Source: Plasmodiophora brassicae
Lineage: Eukaryota > Endomyxa > Phytomyxea > Plasmodiophorida > Plasmodiophoridae
Direction of reading: 5' to 3'
DNA: 64,000 nt
NCBI GenBank assembly: GCA_039704465.1
Contig: JASFAU010000004.1
Span: 1,575,488-1,639,487 of the forward strand
Numbering within the stretch: position 1 is the stretch's first letter; every line of letters begins with the position of its first letter. This document shows positions 44,837 through 54,870 of this stretch, piece by piece. The position numbers and the translations under genes are program-made. Under the pieces are notes generated by a model. It saw only the letters and a program-made list of their open reading frames with translations. It made no database searches and had not been told where the DNA came from.

Positions 44837-45158
44837 TCGTGGCTGGCTGGCCCAGATCTACAACATCAGACTCATTCAGCGACCAGATGATTCCTCGAAT
44901 GTCATGCGTTTACCAGCCAGCACCGCCAGTAGCGACTTTGTGTCGACACGGACGCTGTGCTGGCAGGACCGTTGCAATGAATGAATGCGAATGCCTTCCC
45001 GTAACGGCAAGCTGGCCGAACCCATAGCGCGCTACGTGAACCAGGTGTCAACGGCCAAGTACGTTCTTCCATAGCAGTCGGATGGGTCCTACAGAACGCG
45101 ACACGCACGAATGTATTCCGACATCAGTGGTCGTGGTCGGTTTACCTCCACGTCGCGG
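44837..45158. other. Convergent intergenic region
   Basis: 3' ends of ClpB (+) and His-rich copy 2 (-). No gene supported. Confidence 0.5.
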
Positions 45159-45698
45159 TTACCAGTCGTGCTCGTGGTCGTGACCGGCCTCCCACCCGTC
45201 CGCGTCGACGCCGTCTTCGTGTCCCTGCCCGCCCATGGCCGGGTCGTGCAGGTACGGGATCATGTCGCCGTGGTCCATCATCTCGCCGTACTCGCCGTGC
45301 ACGTGGTCGTCGTCACCGTTGCGGTGGTGGTGCTCGGTCAGCTCGTTCTCGACGTGGTGCTGCTCGTCGGGCGTGACAATGTCTTCGTGGATGTCCTTGA
45401 TGTCCAGGTCGTTGTGGGGCGTGTGCGAGTGGTGGTGCTTGCGCTCGTGCTCCAGGTGCTGGCCTTCGTCGAAGTCGTCAATGTGGTCGTAGTCGACGTT
45501 GTTGTGCAGCAGGTTGCCGTCAACGTCACGGTGCACCTCGTTCATGTGCTTGTGCCAGTCGTCGACATCATCCTCGTGGTCGTGGTCGTGATCGTCGTGG
45601 CCGTGGTCGTCATGGAACGGGAAGTCGTCACCACCAAAGTGGTCGGCCGCAACCGCGCCAGCCAGCAGCACCAGCAATGCAATCGAAGCGAAACGCAT
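45159..45698 (-). CDS. Secreted His/Asp-rich protein, copy 2 (179 aa)
   Basis: The signal peptide MRFASIALLVLLAGAVAAD differs from copy 1, as does the short stretch after it (HFGGDDFPFHDD). From DDHDHDHEDDVDD onward the protein is nearly identical to the 37.3-kb copy for about 140 residues, with only a few substitutions (DDI to DDF; NDNDEH to NGDDDH). It ends HDHEHDW instead of the longer His-rich tail. Likely role as for copy 1: a secreted or ER metal-binding protein, by inference. Confidence 0.75.
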   Translation of the reverse strand: MRFASIALLVLLAGAVAADHFGGDDFPFHDDHGHDDHDHDHEDDVDDWHKHMNEVHRDVDGNLLHNNVDYDHIDDFDEGQHLEHERKHHHSHTPHNDLDIKDIHEDIVTPDEQHHVENELTEHHHRNGDDDHVHGEYGEMMDHGDMIPYLHDPAMGGQGHEDGVDADGWEAGHDHEHDW

Positions 45699-46112
45699 CT
45701 TGCTTTCTCCTGATGTTGTTGTTGCCGTTGTTGTTGTTGCTGTCGAGGGCGTCCTGGGATTTCGGGAATGGACTGGATTCGAGCAGCCCGCAGCCTGGTC
45801 GGCCGGGGCCCAGTGACGTCACGCCACGTCCCCTGGTACGGACCGTGATTCACGTCGTTCCTCGCGGGTGCCTGTTGACACTGCGACTGGCCAGCCAGCG
45901 TTCCCGTGGATTTCATCGCGCGACCGGGGCCCTGGTGCACGTCTGACAAAACGATCGCCAGTCTGTATGTGCAGGGTGCGGCATCGTTCCCTAAAAGGCG
46001 CGCTCGCCGCCGTGTGCAGTGTCGGACAAAATAGGTTGTGCGTGACTGGGCCATTTACTCGGACAGGGTCCAGCGCGCGTCGGCCGTCGATCGTCGACCG
46101 CCAGTGCCAGTC
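45699..46112. promoter_or_regulatory. Divergent upstream region of His-rich copy 2 (-) and RING protein (+)
   Basis: Contains short GTT/GTTGTT repeats near 45717-45745. No gene supported. Confidence 0.4.
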
Positions 46113-47393
46113 ATGCGCCCTGGACGAGATACGGCCCCGGCGTCAGACGCCGCACCGCAGGACCCGGACAGCTTTGGCGGGTTCGTGCGTAACATGCTGG
46201 CCGGGATCATGCTACCGGGCGGCGACCGCAGGCAGCCGGATCGCGTGCCCGCCCAGATCAACCTGATGCTGCAACAGGTCTGGATCGCGGCCGAGGAGAT
46301 GGCCGCCGATGACGATGGCCCTCCGCCCGCGTCCGACGCTGCCATCGACTCGCTCCTCGAAGTCGTCATCGGCGAGAACACGGCGCGCGTCGCCGACGAC
46401 GACTGCGTCGTGTGCCGGGACGCGTTCAAGATCGGGCAATCGGCACGGGAGCTGCCCTGCCGCCACCTGTTCCATTCGGACTGCATCGTCCCATGGCTGA
46501 AGACGCGAAACACGTGCCCGATATGCAGGCACGAGCTGCCCACCGATGGCGACCTGTTCGACGGGGTTCATGACGATGAGAACGCCGACGGCAACGTGCA
46601 GCCGGGACGGCAATGGGATCGGCGCGAACGGTCGCCCGCGTCCCACGATGACGACGACGACGATGAGGAGCGTCACGAGGCCAGCGATTCAATGCCGTCG
46701 CTGTGTTCGTCGTCGGACGTCGATATGTACACGGACGACTACGACAACGATGATTTGGTAGACGACGACGACGACGAAGACGACGAGGACGACGACGATG
46801 ATGACGAAGAGGACGACGACGACGAGGACTACGACGATTCCGACGAGTATTGCAGTTCATGCGGGGCGGCCAACGAGACGCACGAGGCTCGACGTGATGA
46901 CGAGCCTCGGCGACACGTCGTCGCAGCGCGAGGCGATGTCGATCATCAGCAACGGCGACCCTCGAATCACCATCCGACTGGCACGGTACGGCTACATGCA
47001 CGACTTCGTGCCATGCAGGGGCGCGTGCGTCGAGCGGAGGACCGCGCTGCTCTCCTGGAGGGGGACTTCCGCATTCTGCACACCATGTCGGCGGGGGAGT
47101 TGCGCTCCCTGGAACGACAGCAGGTGCGCGCCCTGCGACGCACCCGGCAGGCGCTGGAGTCGGCGCTGGCGTCGCAGGCCCCGCTCTGCGTGCTCTGCAG
47201 GAGGTTGCCGATTCAGGTGGCGTTCCGCCCCTGCAATTGCGCCTGCGTCTGTCACGAATGCGCCGACTCGCAGCGGACCGTCCACTGCCCGGTCTGCAAC
47301 GCCAACGTCCTGGGGCGGGCCGAATTCCGCTTCCCGTACGCACGTGGCCGCCCGGCGCCGCGTGGTCGTCACGGGCACCCACGATCTGGCTAG
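46113..47393 (+). CDS. Protein with two RING fingers and an acidic Asp-tract, putative E3 ligase
   Basis: From ATG 46113 (MRPGRDTAPASD) the product is 426 aa, one exon. Residues ~107-155 form a RING-H2 finger (CVVCRDAFKIGQ; LPCRHLFHSDCIVPW; CPICRHELP). A long, strongly acidic tract follows (roughly 190-255, runs of D/E with EYCSSCGAAN at its end). Then comes a basic coiled coil (ELRSLERQQVRALRRTRQALE). The C-terminus is a second, different RING of the IAP/MUL1 C3HC4 style (CVLCRRLP, FRPCNCACVCHECA, CPVCNANV). The N-terminal part resembles the RNF115/126 layout. Two RINGs of distinct class in one chain is unusual. The Asp tract is coded by GAC/GAT repeats. Confidence 0.8.
   Translation: MRPGRDTAPASDAAPQDPDSFGGFVRNMLAGIMLPGGDRRQPDRVPAQINLMLQQVWIAAEEMAADDDGPPPASDAAIDSLLEVVIGENTARVADDDCVVCRDAFKIGQSARELPCRHLFHSDCIVPWLKTRNTCPICRHELPTDGDLFDGVHDDENADGNVQPGRQWDRRERSPASHDDDDDDEERHEASDSMPSLCSSSDVDMYTDDYDNDDLVDDDDDEDDEDDDDDDEEDDDDEDYDDSDEYCSSCGAANETHEARRDDEPRRHVVAARGDVDHQQRRPSNHHPTGTVRLHARLRAMQGRVRRAEDRAALLEGDFRILHTMSAGELRSLERQQVRALRRTRQALESALASQAPLCVLCRRLPIQVAFRPCNCACVCHECADSQRTVHCPVCNANVLGRAEFRFPYARGRPAPRGRHGHPRSG
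46640..46850 (+). repeat. GAC/GAN trinucleotide-rich tract coding poly-Asp/Glu
   Basis: Dense GAC, GAT and GAG codons encode DDDDDDEE-type runs within the RING protein. Low-complexity, prone to length change; frame is preserved. Confidence 0.75.
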
Positions 47394-47564
47394 CCTATCT
47401 ACATATACGTATATCGTTTAATCCGCTCACTGCCCTGGTCTCGACATCGCTCTGGGGCCCTGGCCAGGCAGGGTGGTGCTCTATCTGCACTGGGCGATCC
47501 ATACCGTCTACGTGTTGCAGGAGGGACTGTCGTGACGCGTCGCTCGCTACCCCATGTTCGCACA

Positions 47565-48292
47565 CTATTTATTCTTTCTGCTGCCGCCGAACGTGAAGTT
47601 GAAACCGGCAGCGGCCATGTCATGGTCGATGGCCCCTGATGATGGGGCATTGCCGCTGGAGATCGCGGCCTTGCGCTGCTGGCGTCGTTCGAGCTTGGCC
47701 TGCCGTCTAGCGTCCTCCTCGGCCTGTCGTGCGGCGAGGCGCGTCGCAACGTCGGTGCGCACGGCCACCGATTGGCGCTGGCGCCGATGGAATTCAATAC
47801 GCTCCTTGACCTGCGCCAACGTGGCACGCTCGACTCGAAGCTCGTTGCCGATGGCATGCTGATCTGTTAGACATTGTCAGTGGGGTGACCTGGATCCACA
47901 ATTGGGGCCATAGACTGTACGCATTTGCGAGTTGAGGTGGTCCAGCCAGCTCTTGTTGTCCTTGAATTGCCGATCGCAGGCCTGGCAGTACCAGCCGGCT
48001 CCGATCTGATCTGCCGGGGCCGCCGCTAAGGATACTTGTGCCGTTTTACCGACGTCTGCATCCAGTGATAACGATTCGTCACGTGCACGCAGGGCGCTCT
48101 TCTCCATGACGGCCAGCGCTGTAGCGTCACACGTCAGCACAGCATGACCATGGCGACACGGCAGACATTCATCTACGTACTGACAGGGCGTCGCGCCTGA
48201 TCGCCGATCTCTCCGGCCAGGATTTTCCGTTCGTACTCCTCGGCATCCCATTTCTTTCTGCCGGAATCTTCGACGACGCCCCGTTTCGGCAT
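47565..48292 (-). CDS. ZMAT2: SNU23/ZMAT2-like U4/U6.U5 tri-snRNP zinc-finger protein
   Basis: Exons 48292-48181, 48118-47921 and 47863-47565 give 202 aa, almost the length of human ZMAT2 (199). The N-terminal signature KKWDAEEYERK matches the family's RKWDKDEYE. The linker carries SLDADVGKTAQVS. The matrin-type C2H2 finger is WYCQACDRQFKDNKSWLDHLN, and splicing supplies the second His (SQMHQHAIGNELRVERATL). A basic helix follows (QVKERIEFHRRQ; ARRQAKLERRQQRK) and the end is MAAAGFNFTFGGS, like the MGFSGFGS tail of the family. Role: pre-catalytic spliceosome B complex near the 5' splice site. Intron 1 starts GTACGT. Confidence 0.92.
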
Positions 48293-48442
48293 GCTTGGAC
48301 AGGGACGGGGCGCGACAGTGACCACCACTGCAGGCGCGACTGCCACTCGTCGCGTCGGGGCGCCACGGAGTGCGCGCCCCGCCCGACCATCCGGCGACTC
48401 TCTGAAGGGGCGACGAGCGCCGCCAATCACCGGTTCGCCCTC
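48293..48442. promoter_or_regulatory. Short bidirectional promoter interval (150 bp)
   Basis: Separates the start codons of ZMAT2 (-) and the UBX-domain gene (+). GC-rich, with no TATA-like element seen. Confidence 0.4.
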
Positions 48443-49741
48443 ATGGGATCGTGGCTCTCTGCTGGCGCGTCGCATCGGGCCGGCGCCCACGCCGACATGT
48501 ACGAACCGGTGGCGCCGTGGCAGATGGCGCGCGACCGATTCGAGGCGCGATACCCGGGTCAGGCGCATCCGGCGTTCTACCCGGGGTCCTGTCAGGACGC
48601 CCTGAAACACGCCCGGGATACCCGACGACTCCTGGTCATATACGTGCACTGCCCCTGGCATCAGGACACGGACCGGTTCGTCAGGGAGACGCTAGGTCAG
48701 CGAGCATTGCCTCGTCTGTCGCCCTGTTGTTCATGCGTCTGACAACCCGGCCGACGTGACGTCAGGCGCCGCTGAAATCATCACATCCCTCGATTCGGAT
48801 TTCATCGTCTGGATGGACGACATGCAATCTATTGGTAACGTCCGTTTATGCACCTCTAGCGGCACCGCGGTTGCCAACCGGGCTCGCAATGCAGACGGGT
48901 ACACGATTGCCGGCCAGTTGCAGTTCGAGTCGTTCCCCTTCCTGGCAATCGTGTTCCCGTCATCGTCAACGACAACGATGACGGTGCACGCGCGGTTCAA
49001 CGGATACGTTCCCTCGGTGCAGCTACTGACGCGGCTGCATGCTGTCAACAACGAGTTCAACTACGCGTATGCATCGCAGCGGGCACAAGAGGCGCAACAC
49101 GAGTAGGGTGATTTTCGATTCCTATCTGGAGCACGAAGGCGTCGTCTGAGGGCATCGCGACAGCGAGGCGCGCCACCTGCGTCAGGCGCAGGACGATGAG
49201 TATCAGGCCGCCCTGGAACGTGATCGGCGTCTGCTGCAGGAGGTTGAAGAGCGGCAACGCAAGGAGGAAAGCGCGCGTATGGAGCGCGAGGCAGAAGCCC
49301 GCGATCGTCAACGCCTTCTGGTCACTGCTCACATTGCGATACGACTGGAGAACCGGACTGTAACCGTGGCCGGTGGTGTTTCAGGACGAGCGTCGTCGTC
49401 TGCTGGATACGCTACCGTCGGAGCCGTCGCCGGACACCTCCGGCTGTGTCACTGTCCAGATCCGGTTGACGGATGGGCGCAAGTTGCAGAGGAGGTTCAC
49501 AAGCGGCGACCGTGTCCAGGTCAGTAGTGGACCGTCCACCTGCACTGGATCCTCTATCCCCGATACTGACGTCGCCACGCCCAAGGACCTGTACAATTGG
49601 GTGATCGGGACGGACCCGGAATCAGGCACCAGTTTCGAGCTCGTGTCGAACTACCCTCGACAGGTCTACGCCAGTCGGTCACTGACGCTCGGCGAAGCCG
49701 GTCTGGCGCCCCAGTGCGCTCTGTTCATCCAGGAACTGTGA
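48443..49741 (+). CDS. FAF2/UBXD8-like protein: UAS thioredoxin-like domain plus UBX domain
   Basis: Five exons (48443-48695, 48766-49102, 49164-49320, 49385-49519, 49586-49741) give 345 aa. The UAS domain starts HPAFYPGSCQDALKHARDT and includes RLLVIYVHCPWHQDTDRF, FIVWMDDMQS and FPFLAIVFPSS. A charged coiled coil follows (EEARH-like helix; ERDRRLLQEVEERQRKEE). The UBX domain has TVQIRLTDGRKLQRRF and ends LTLGEAGLAPQCALFIQEL. UBXD8 proteins bind p97/Cdc48 and act in ER-associated degradation. The N-terminal UBA and hairpin membrane anchor of animal UBXD8 are missing here. Either there is an upstream exon or this is a shorter form; MGSWLSAG could be myristoylated. Confidence 0.88.
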
Positions 49742-50062
49742 CATCAGGTTCCCCGTAAACGTCATACCTATCTAATATACTCCCGCACGCGCTCGCCACA
49801 CCGCGTCTGTCCAATCCGTGCTCGCACGTGCAGCACCCTGCTACTGTCGTTAGTCATCGAGCGCGGCAGGGGCTATGCTGGATGGGGAAACCCTCGCCCT
49901 GCCCGTCCCTGGTATGGGTTCCCTATGTACTGCAGGTTGTGGGGGCGGCGGCGCGCTGGTTGATGATTTTGCCGGCGACCTGACGGTTTCGCGGCGTCCC
50001 GACTCCCGAGGCGAGCAATCCGTGACAGTCCGCGTCAGGCGCCGTCACACGACCCTTATCCG
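49742..50062. other. Intergenic, 321 bp
   Basis: Upstream of V-ATPase B. No gene supported. Confidence 0.5.
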
Positions 50063-51918
50063 ATGAGCGTCCCCGATGTCGTGTCCGTCTACGACGATGC
50101 ACGCGTGCACGCCGCTGCCGTCACCCGGGACTATATTTGCCATCCGCGCCTAGGTAGGGCGTTGGGCCGCCCATACGCGTTCGTGGATGGCGCCGCTGAC
50201 CGCGTCGCACCCGTCATAGATTACAGGACGCTGGTCGGCGTTCGTGGGCCACTGGTCATCCTCGACAATGTCAAAGTATGTGTGGCGTCCGGGGCCACGT
50301 CGCAGACGTGCTCATTCCTATTGGGTGTTCCAGTTCCCGAAATTCGCTGAGATTGTCAACATCACGCTCGGCAATGGCCAGACGCGTAAAGGGCAGGTCC
50401 TGGAAGTCAGTGGCAACAAGGCCATCGTTCAAGTCTTCGAAGGTACCCGATCTTTACCAATCGCTGTCCATATCGGACCGTCTAATCGCTTTCGCCCTTG
50501 CGAATGTCGTCAGGCACCAGCGGCATTGACGTCAAGTACACGCGCTGCGAGTTCACTGGCGATGTTCTTCGAATGCCAATGTCGGAGGAGATGCTGGGCC
50601 GTGTATTCGACGGTTCGGGACGGCCGAAGGACCATATCCCGGTCCTGGCCGAATCGTACCTGGATATCCAGGGGCAGCCCATCAACCCGTGCGAGAGGAC
50701 GTACCCGCAGGAGATGATCCAGACGGGCATCTCCACGATTGATACGATGAACTCGATTGCGCGTGGCCAGAAGATCCCGCTGTTCTCCGCCGCCGGCCTG
50801 CCCCACAACGAGATTGCCGCACAGATCTGCCGTCAGGCTGGCCTGGTCCAGCACAAGGGCAAGAACGTCACTGATACGCACGAGGATAACTTTGCCATCG
50901 TGTTCGCCGCCATGGGTGTCAACATGGAGACGGCCCGATTCTTCAAGCAGGACTTTGAGCAGAACGGATCCATGGAGCGCGTATCGCTCTTCTTGAACCT
51001 GGCCAACGACCCGACCATCGAGCGTATCATCACGCCGCGTCTCGCTCTGACGACGGCCGAGTACACGCCCCGTCGCGTTCCTTCCGTTGTAGACAGCTCT
51101 GCTCACCGTTGCCAATAGGTACCTGGCGTACACCCGCGACATGCACGTCCTCGTGATCCTGACCGACATGACGTCGTATGCGGATGCGCTTCGTGAGGTG
51201 TCGGCTGCGCGTGAGGAGGTGCCTGGGCGCCGTGGGTACCCGGGATACATGTACACGGATCTGTCCACAATCTATGAGAGAGCGGGGCGTGTCAACGGCC
51301 ACACCGGGTCCATTACGCAGCTGCCCATTCTGACCATGCCCAATAACGACATTACGCACCCGATCCCCGACCTGACTGGCTACATTACCGAAGGACAGGT
51401 AACGGCGTGTTCAGACATGCCTCCGGGGCGGACCGTACCGATGCTGAACCTTGTGCTCTCAGGTTTACATTGATTCGCAGCTGCACAACCGGCAGATCTA
51501 CCCGCCAATCAATGTCCTCCCGTCGCTGTCACGTTTGATGAAGAGCGCCATTGGTAAAGGTTTCACGCGGGACGACCACCCTGATGTATCCAACCAGCTG
51601 TACGCCAACTATGCCGCCGGCAAAGACACGCAGGCGCTGAAGGCGGTTGTCGGCGAGGAGGCGCTGTCACCGGAGGAGTTCCTGTACCTGGAATTTCTCG
51701 AAAAGTTTGAATCCAAATTCGTCAACCAAGGCCCGTACGAGAACCGCACCATCTTTGAATCGCTGGAGAAGGCCTGGACGCTGCTGCGGACGTTCCCACC
51801 GGAATCGCTGAAGAAGATCCCACACCAGCTTCGTGACAAGTACTACCTGAGACAGGAACAGGCGAACGCGGCGTCCGAATCAACGCCTTCCTCTCCGTCC
51901 AAGGCCCAACATCACTGA
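50063..51918 (+). CDS. Vacuolar H+-ATPase subunit B
   Basis: Non-catalytic nucleotide-binding subunit of the V1 sector. Exons 50063-50275, 50334-50442, 50514-51060, 51119-51398 and 51463-51918 give 534 aa. Conserved stretches run the full length: [92 protein letters not shown] (degenerate P-loop), [93 protein letters not shown]. The tail is Ser/Pro-rich, slightly longer than usual. Introns begin GTATGT, GTACCC, GTACAC and GTAACG. Confidence 0.97.
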
Positions 51919-52126
51919 CCGCCTCCGCCTCCACTGCAAATATATGAAGCCATCATTTACTGTTTGCCTGTCTAGGGAACAGTTTCGCGATTGCTGAGGG
52001 CGGCCCCCAGTCCATCGCGAAGGGTCAGTTTGGTGCTCAGTGGGGGACATGTCTCCTGTAGTCCTACAGCTGCCTGTCCTACTCTGAGACCACCTGCTTG
52101 GTAATCGCCCCAACTATCATGACGAC

Positions 52127-53398
52127 ATGGTCGTCTTAACGGTGCCAACCCTGTTCGAACTAGCAGCTCAATCGCTGGGACGACTGTTCTCAGCAACGTT
52201 GGCTGACCAATGTCGATCGGTTTCCTTGCCTCCGCAGACACTGTCTTACGCCTGGCAAGCGGCCACTGCCAACGGCGCCCTGCTTCGTGACTGCCACCTG
52301 CACCTGTTTTGGCAGATGATACTCGACGAGCGGTCTGGCAGTTATAACGACAGAAGCAGCGCCCCTGTTGCTGTCAATTTCGCTGGCCAGGTTCGGCAGG
52401 CATGCGGCCCGCGACGGACGAAGGCACAGTGCTTATGAGCAACGTGCTGTCTCGTAGAGACGACTAACAGAAGAGGCGTTTACAATGCTGGCCAACTTCA
52501 TTACGTCTGCAGGCATCCCTGTTTGTCGCCTGGACCTGTCCTTTACACAGGTGAATGACGCCGAACTTTACCTTTTAGCGAGGGCGTGCTCGACGAGTCT
52601 GCAGACGCTGTCACTGGCTGGGTGCCACAGGGTGGGCCCTGAGGGCGTACAAGCCTTTGGACGATACTGCCCGACGTTGACATTCGTCGACTTCCAATGC
52701 CTCGACGGGCTCAGCGATGTCGCCCTGCAGGATATCGTACATCGCCTGCAGGACCTTCAAAGCATCGATATCGGCGCCTGCCAGAACCTGACCAACATCT
52801 CGTTCCAAATCATTGCATCGCACGGACGCGCTTTGAAGAGGTTTGCCGCTGCAGTGTGTACCAACAGCGTACCAGTTGACGACGCAGTTTGATAGAGTGA
52901 GCGCGGCCGGCTGTCAGCAGGTCACCGAATGCGATCTGGACGATCTGTCCAAGTGCACATCGATGACCTCGCTCAGCCTGCGTGCTTGTCGCCGCCTGAC
53001 AGTGAGGCTGACGACACGTAACTTGCCCCCGACGGATACATATGTGATGACCTGCTGGTAGGATGACAGTGTCCGTCACCTGGCTCGACTCGGTCGACGG
53101 AAGGCACATAGGGGATTGCCACCACTGAAGGTTTGTCACCCCGATTGTAGCACTAATATGGTTTCAACGGCCTAAACGGTGTTGCCGCTTGCCGCAGTGG
53201 CTGGACCTGGGAGGATGCACACGGCTGACTCACCGATCCATATTGGCAATCGCCCGGGAAAATCGCGACCTTGAGCATCTGGACTTGCGCGGTATTGCCC
53301 TGGGCGAAGACACGCAGCTCGAGCTGACCCGGCTGTTACCGCGGTGCACGTACCTGAACATGGGCACCCCCGCACGCGGGCACCTGAACAAATACTAA
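52127..53398 (+). CDS. Leucine-rich-repeat protein (AMN1/FBXL-like)
   Basis: The ATG at 52127 begins MVVLTVPTLFELAAQSLGRLF, an N-terminal helical module like those of RAD7/ZYG11-type LRR proteins, possibly a degenerate F-box. After a first intron ending at 52470, cysteine-containing LRRs follow: VCRLDLSFTQVNDAELYLLA, LQTLSLAGCHRVGPEGVQAF, LTFVDFQCLDGLSDVALQDI, LQSIDIGACQNLTNISFQII. Introns are placed at about 52831-52894, 53006-53050 and 53130-53202. Splicing them links VSAAGCQQVTECDLDDLSKC, RACRRLTDDSVRHLARL and LPPLKWLDLGGCTRLTHRSI into one repeat series. A substrate adaptor of an SCF or CUL ligase is a reasonable inference. Confidence 0.75.
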
Positions 53399-53561
53399 AG
53401 TCTGTACTTTAGCACCGTCGGTTGCCGTCAGCGGCACATGCGTATCGATTCCGAAGGGCCCGTCGTCTGTGTCCGTCGTTTTGGTCCGTCGTCGGGGTCC
53501 CTAATACCGGCAAGGGTCGCAGACGGCTGCACGGCGCCGCGGCGGCCTGCCCCCGTCACCG

Positions 53562-54685
53562 ATGGACCAGGAGGACCGCGGCCGGCAGCCAGACGGGCAG
53601 GCGGGTAGGAGGCGTCGCTCGGAGCGTCAGGATCGGGAGCGAGCGCGCCGCAGGCTGCTCGGCGATAGCACGAAGCAGACCGATGCCGAGCGGATCGTCG
53701 TGCGGCAGGACCTGCGCGCGCTCGTCAAGAGGACGAAAGAGTCGCGAGCCGCCATATTCGCTGGCGACGCGTCCGTACTGGAAGAACTCCACGCTCAGCA
53801 TGATGCCATCCACGAGCGAGGTCGGGCGACGTGTCGGAGCCCACTGCGAAGACTGATCCGGTCTGTGTAGTGCTGCACCCTTCGGAGGCGAACATCGAGG
53901 CCAAGGAACTGTCACTCATGGCATCGTTGACTGCCGAGAGTACGCGACTAATGGCTGAGAAGTTCAGCCTCGTCTCCGTTGACGTACGTCTCCAGACCAG
54001 GGTCCTAATAACGATGCCGTCGCATGCGTCCTAACCGCTGCTGTAGGACTTCATAGCGAGGATTGCGTCTGAATTCTCGATGGACATGGCCGACGATGAT
54101 GACGAAGACGTGCGCGAACGTGGCGCATCAATCGACTGGGTTCGGCTGGGTAGGGACGGGAGTAACTGTCTGATGTCGGTGCGCACCTGCGACTTCATGC
54201 CGGGCCTGTTGACGATGGACACGGCGGGAGCGGAACCGGCAGAGAAGACACGAGCGCGAAAGCGCCGTCGGGAGGCGCCGGACACCGATGCGGTCCACGT
54301 CGATCGTGTTGAGGCACCGGCTACCACCCTGGTCCAAACACAGACTGACGCGCGAGTGGCGACCCTGCACAAGATCTTGAAGTCGGCGCCAACTGGATAC
54401 CCGTTCTTCAGGCTCATTGTCAACCCTGTGTCGTTCGGGCAGACTGTCGAGAACCTGTTCGACCTATCGTTCCTGGTCGGCAGTGGGCATGCCCAGATCC
54501 AGGTCGACGACGATGGCGAACTTCGCGTCACGTATCAGACGCCTCCGGATAACGAGGAGCTCAAGAGCGGTCATGTGCCTACGCAGTCCATTGTCCAGAT
54601 GGATATGCGTCTCTGGGAGGAGGTCAAACGCGTCTACGACATCAAGGAAAGCCTTATACCAACGCGGCCGAACGATATTGTCTGA
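53562..54685 (+). CDS. NSE4-like kleisin subunit of the SMC5-SMC6 complex
   Basis: Exons 53562-53820, 53871-53983 and 54047-54685 give 336 aa. The N-terminal helix RRRLLGDSTKQTDAERIVVRQ is followed by a helical stretch spliced as AIHERVLHPSEANIEAKELSLM, equivalent to the family's LEEAN segment. Next is DDFIARIASEF. The middle has SIDWVRLGRDGSN, then FMPGLLTMDT. The C-terminal winged-helix kleisin end has NPVSFGQTVENLFDLSFLVG and ELRVTYQTPP, the most conserved block of NSE4/EID family proteins. SMC5-SMC6 acts in DNA repair and restriction of extrachromosomal DNA. Intron 2 begins GTACGT. Confidence 0.88.
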
Positions 54686-54870
54686 TGAGACGGGCGCGGT
54701 CATCCCTTATCCATCTACACAGATTGTTGTAGTAAACGAGCGTCATTGCGAGCCTCCAAATCCAGGACCGTTAACATTGCAATGGGGGGACACGGCTGCA
54801 TTATGTCCACCAGCCGTTCCGCAAACCACCTGCGCATGAGTAGCGGTGATGAAACGCGGTGCGGACACGT

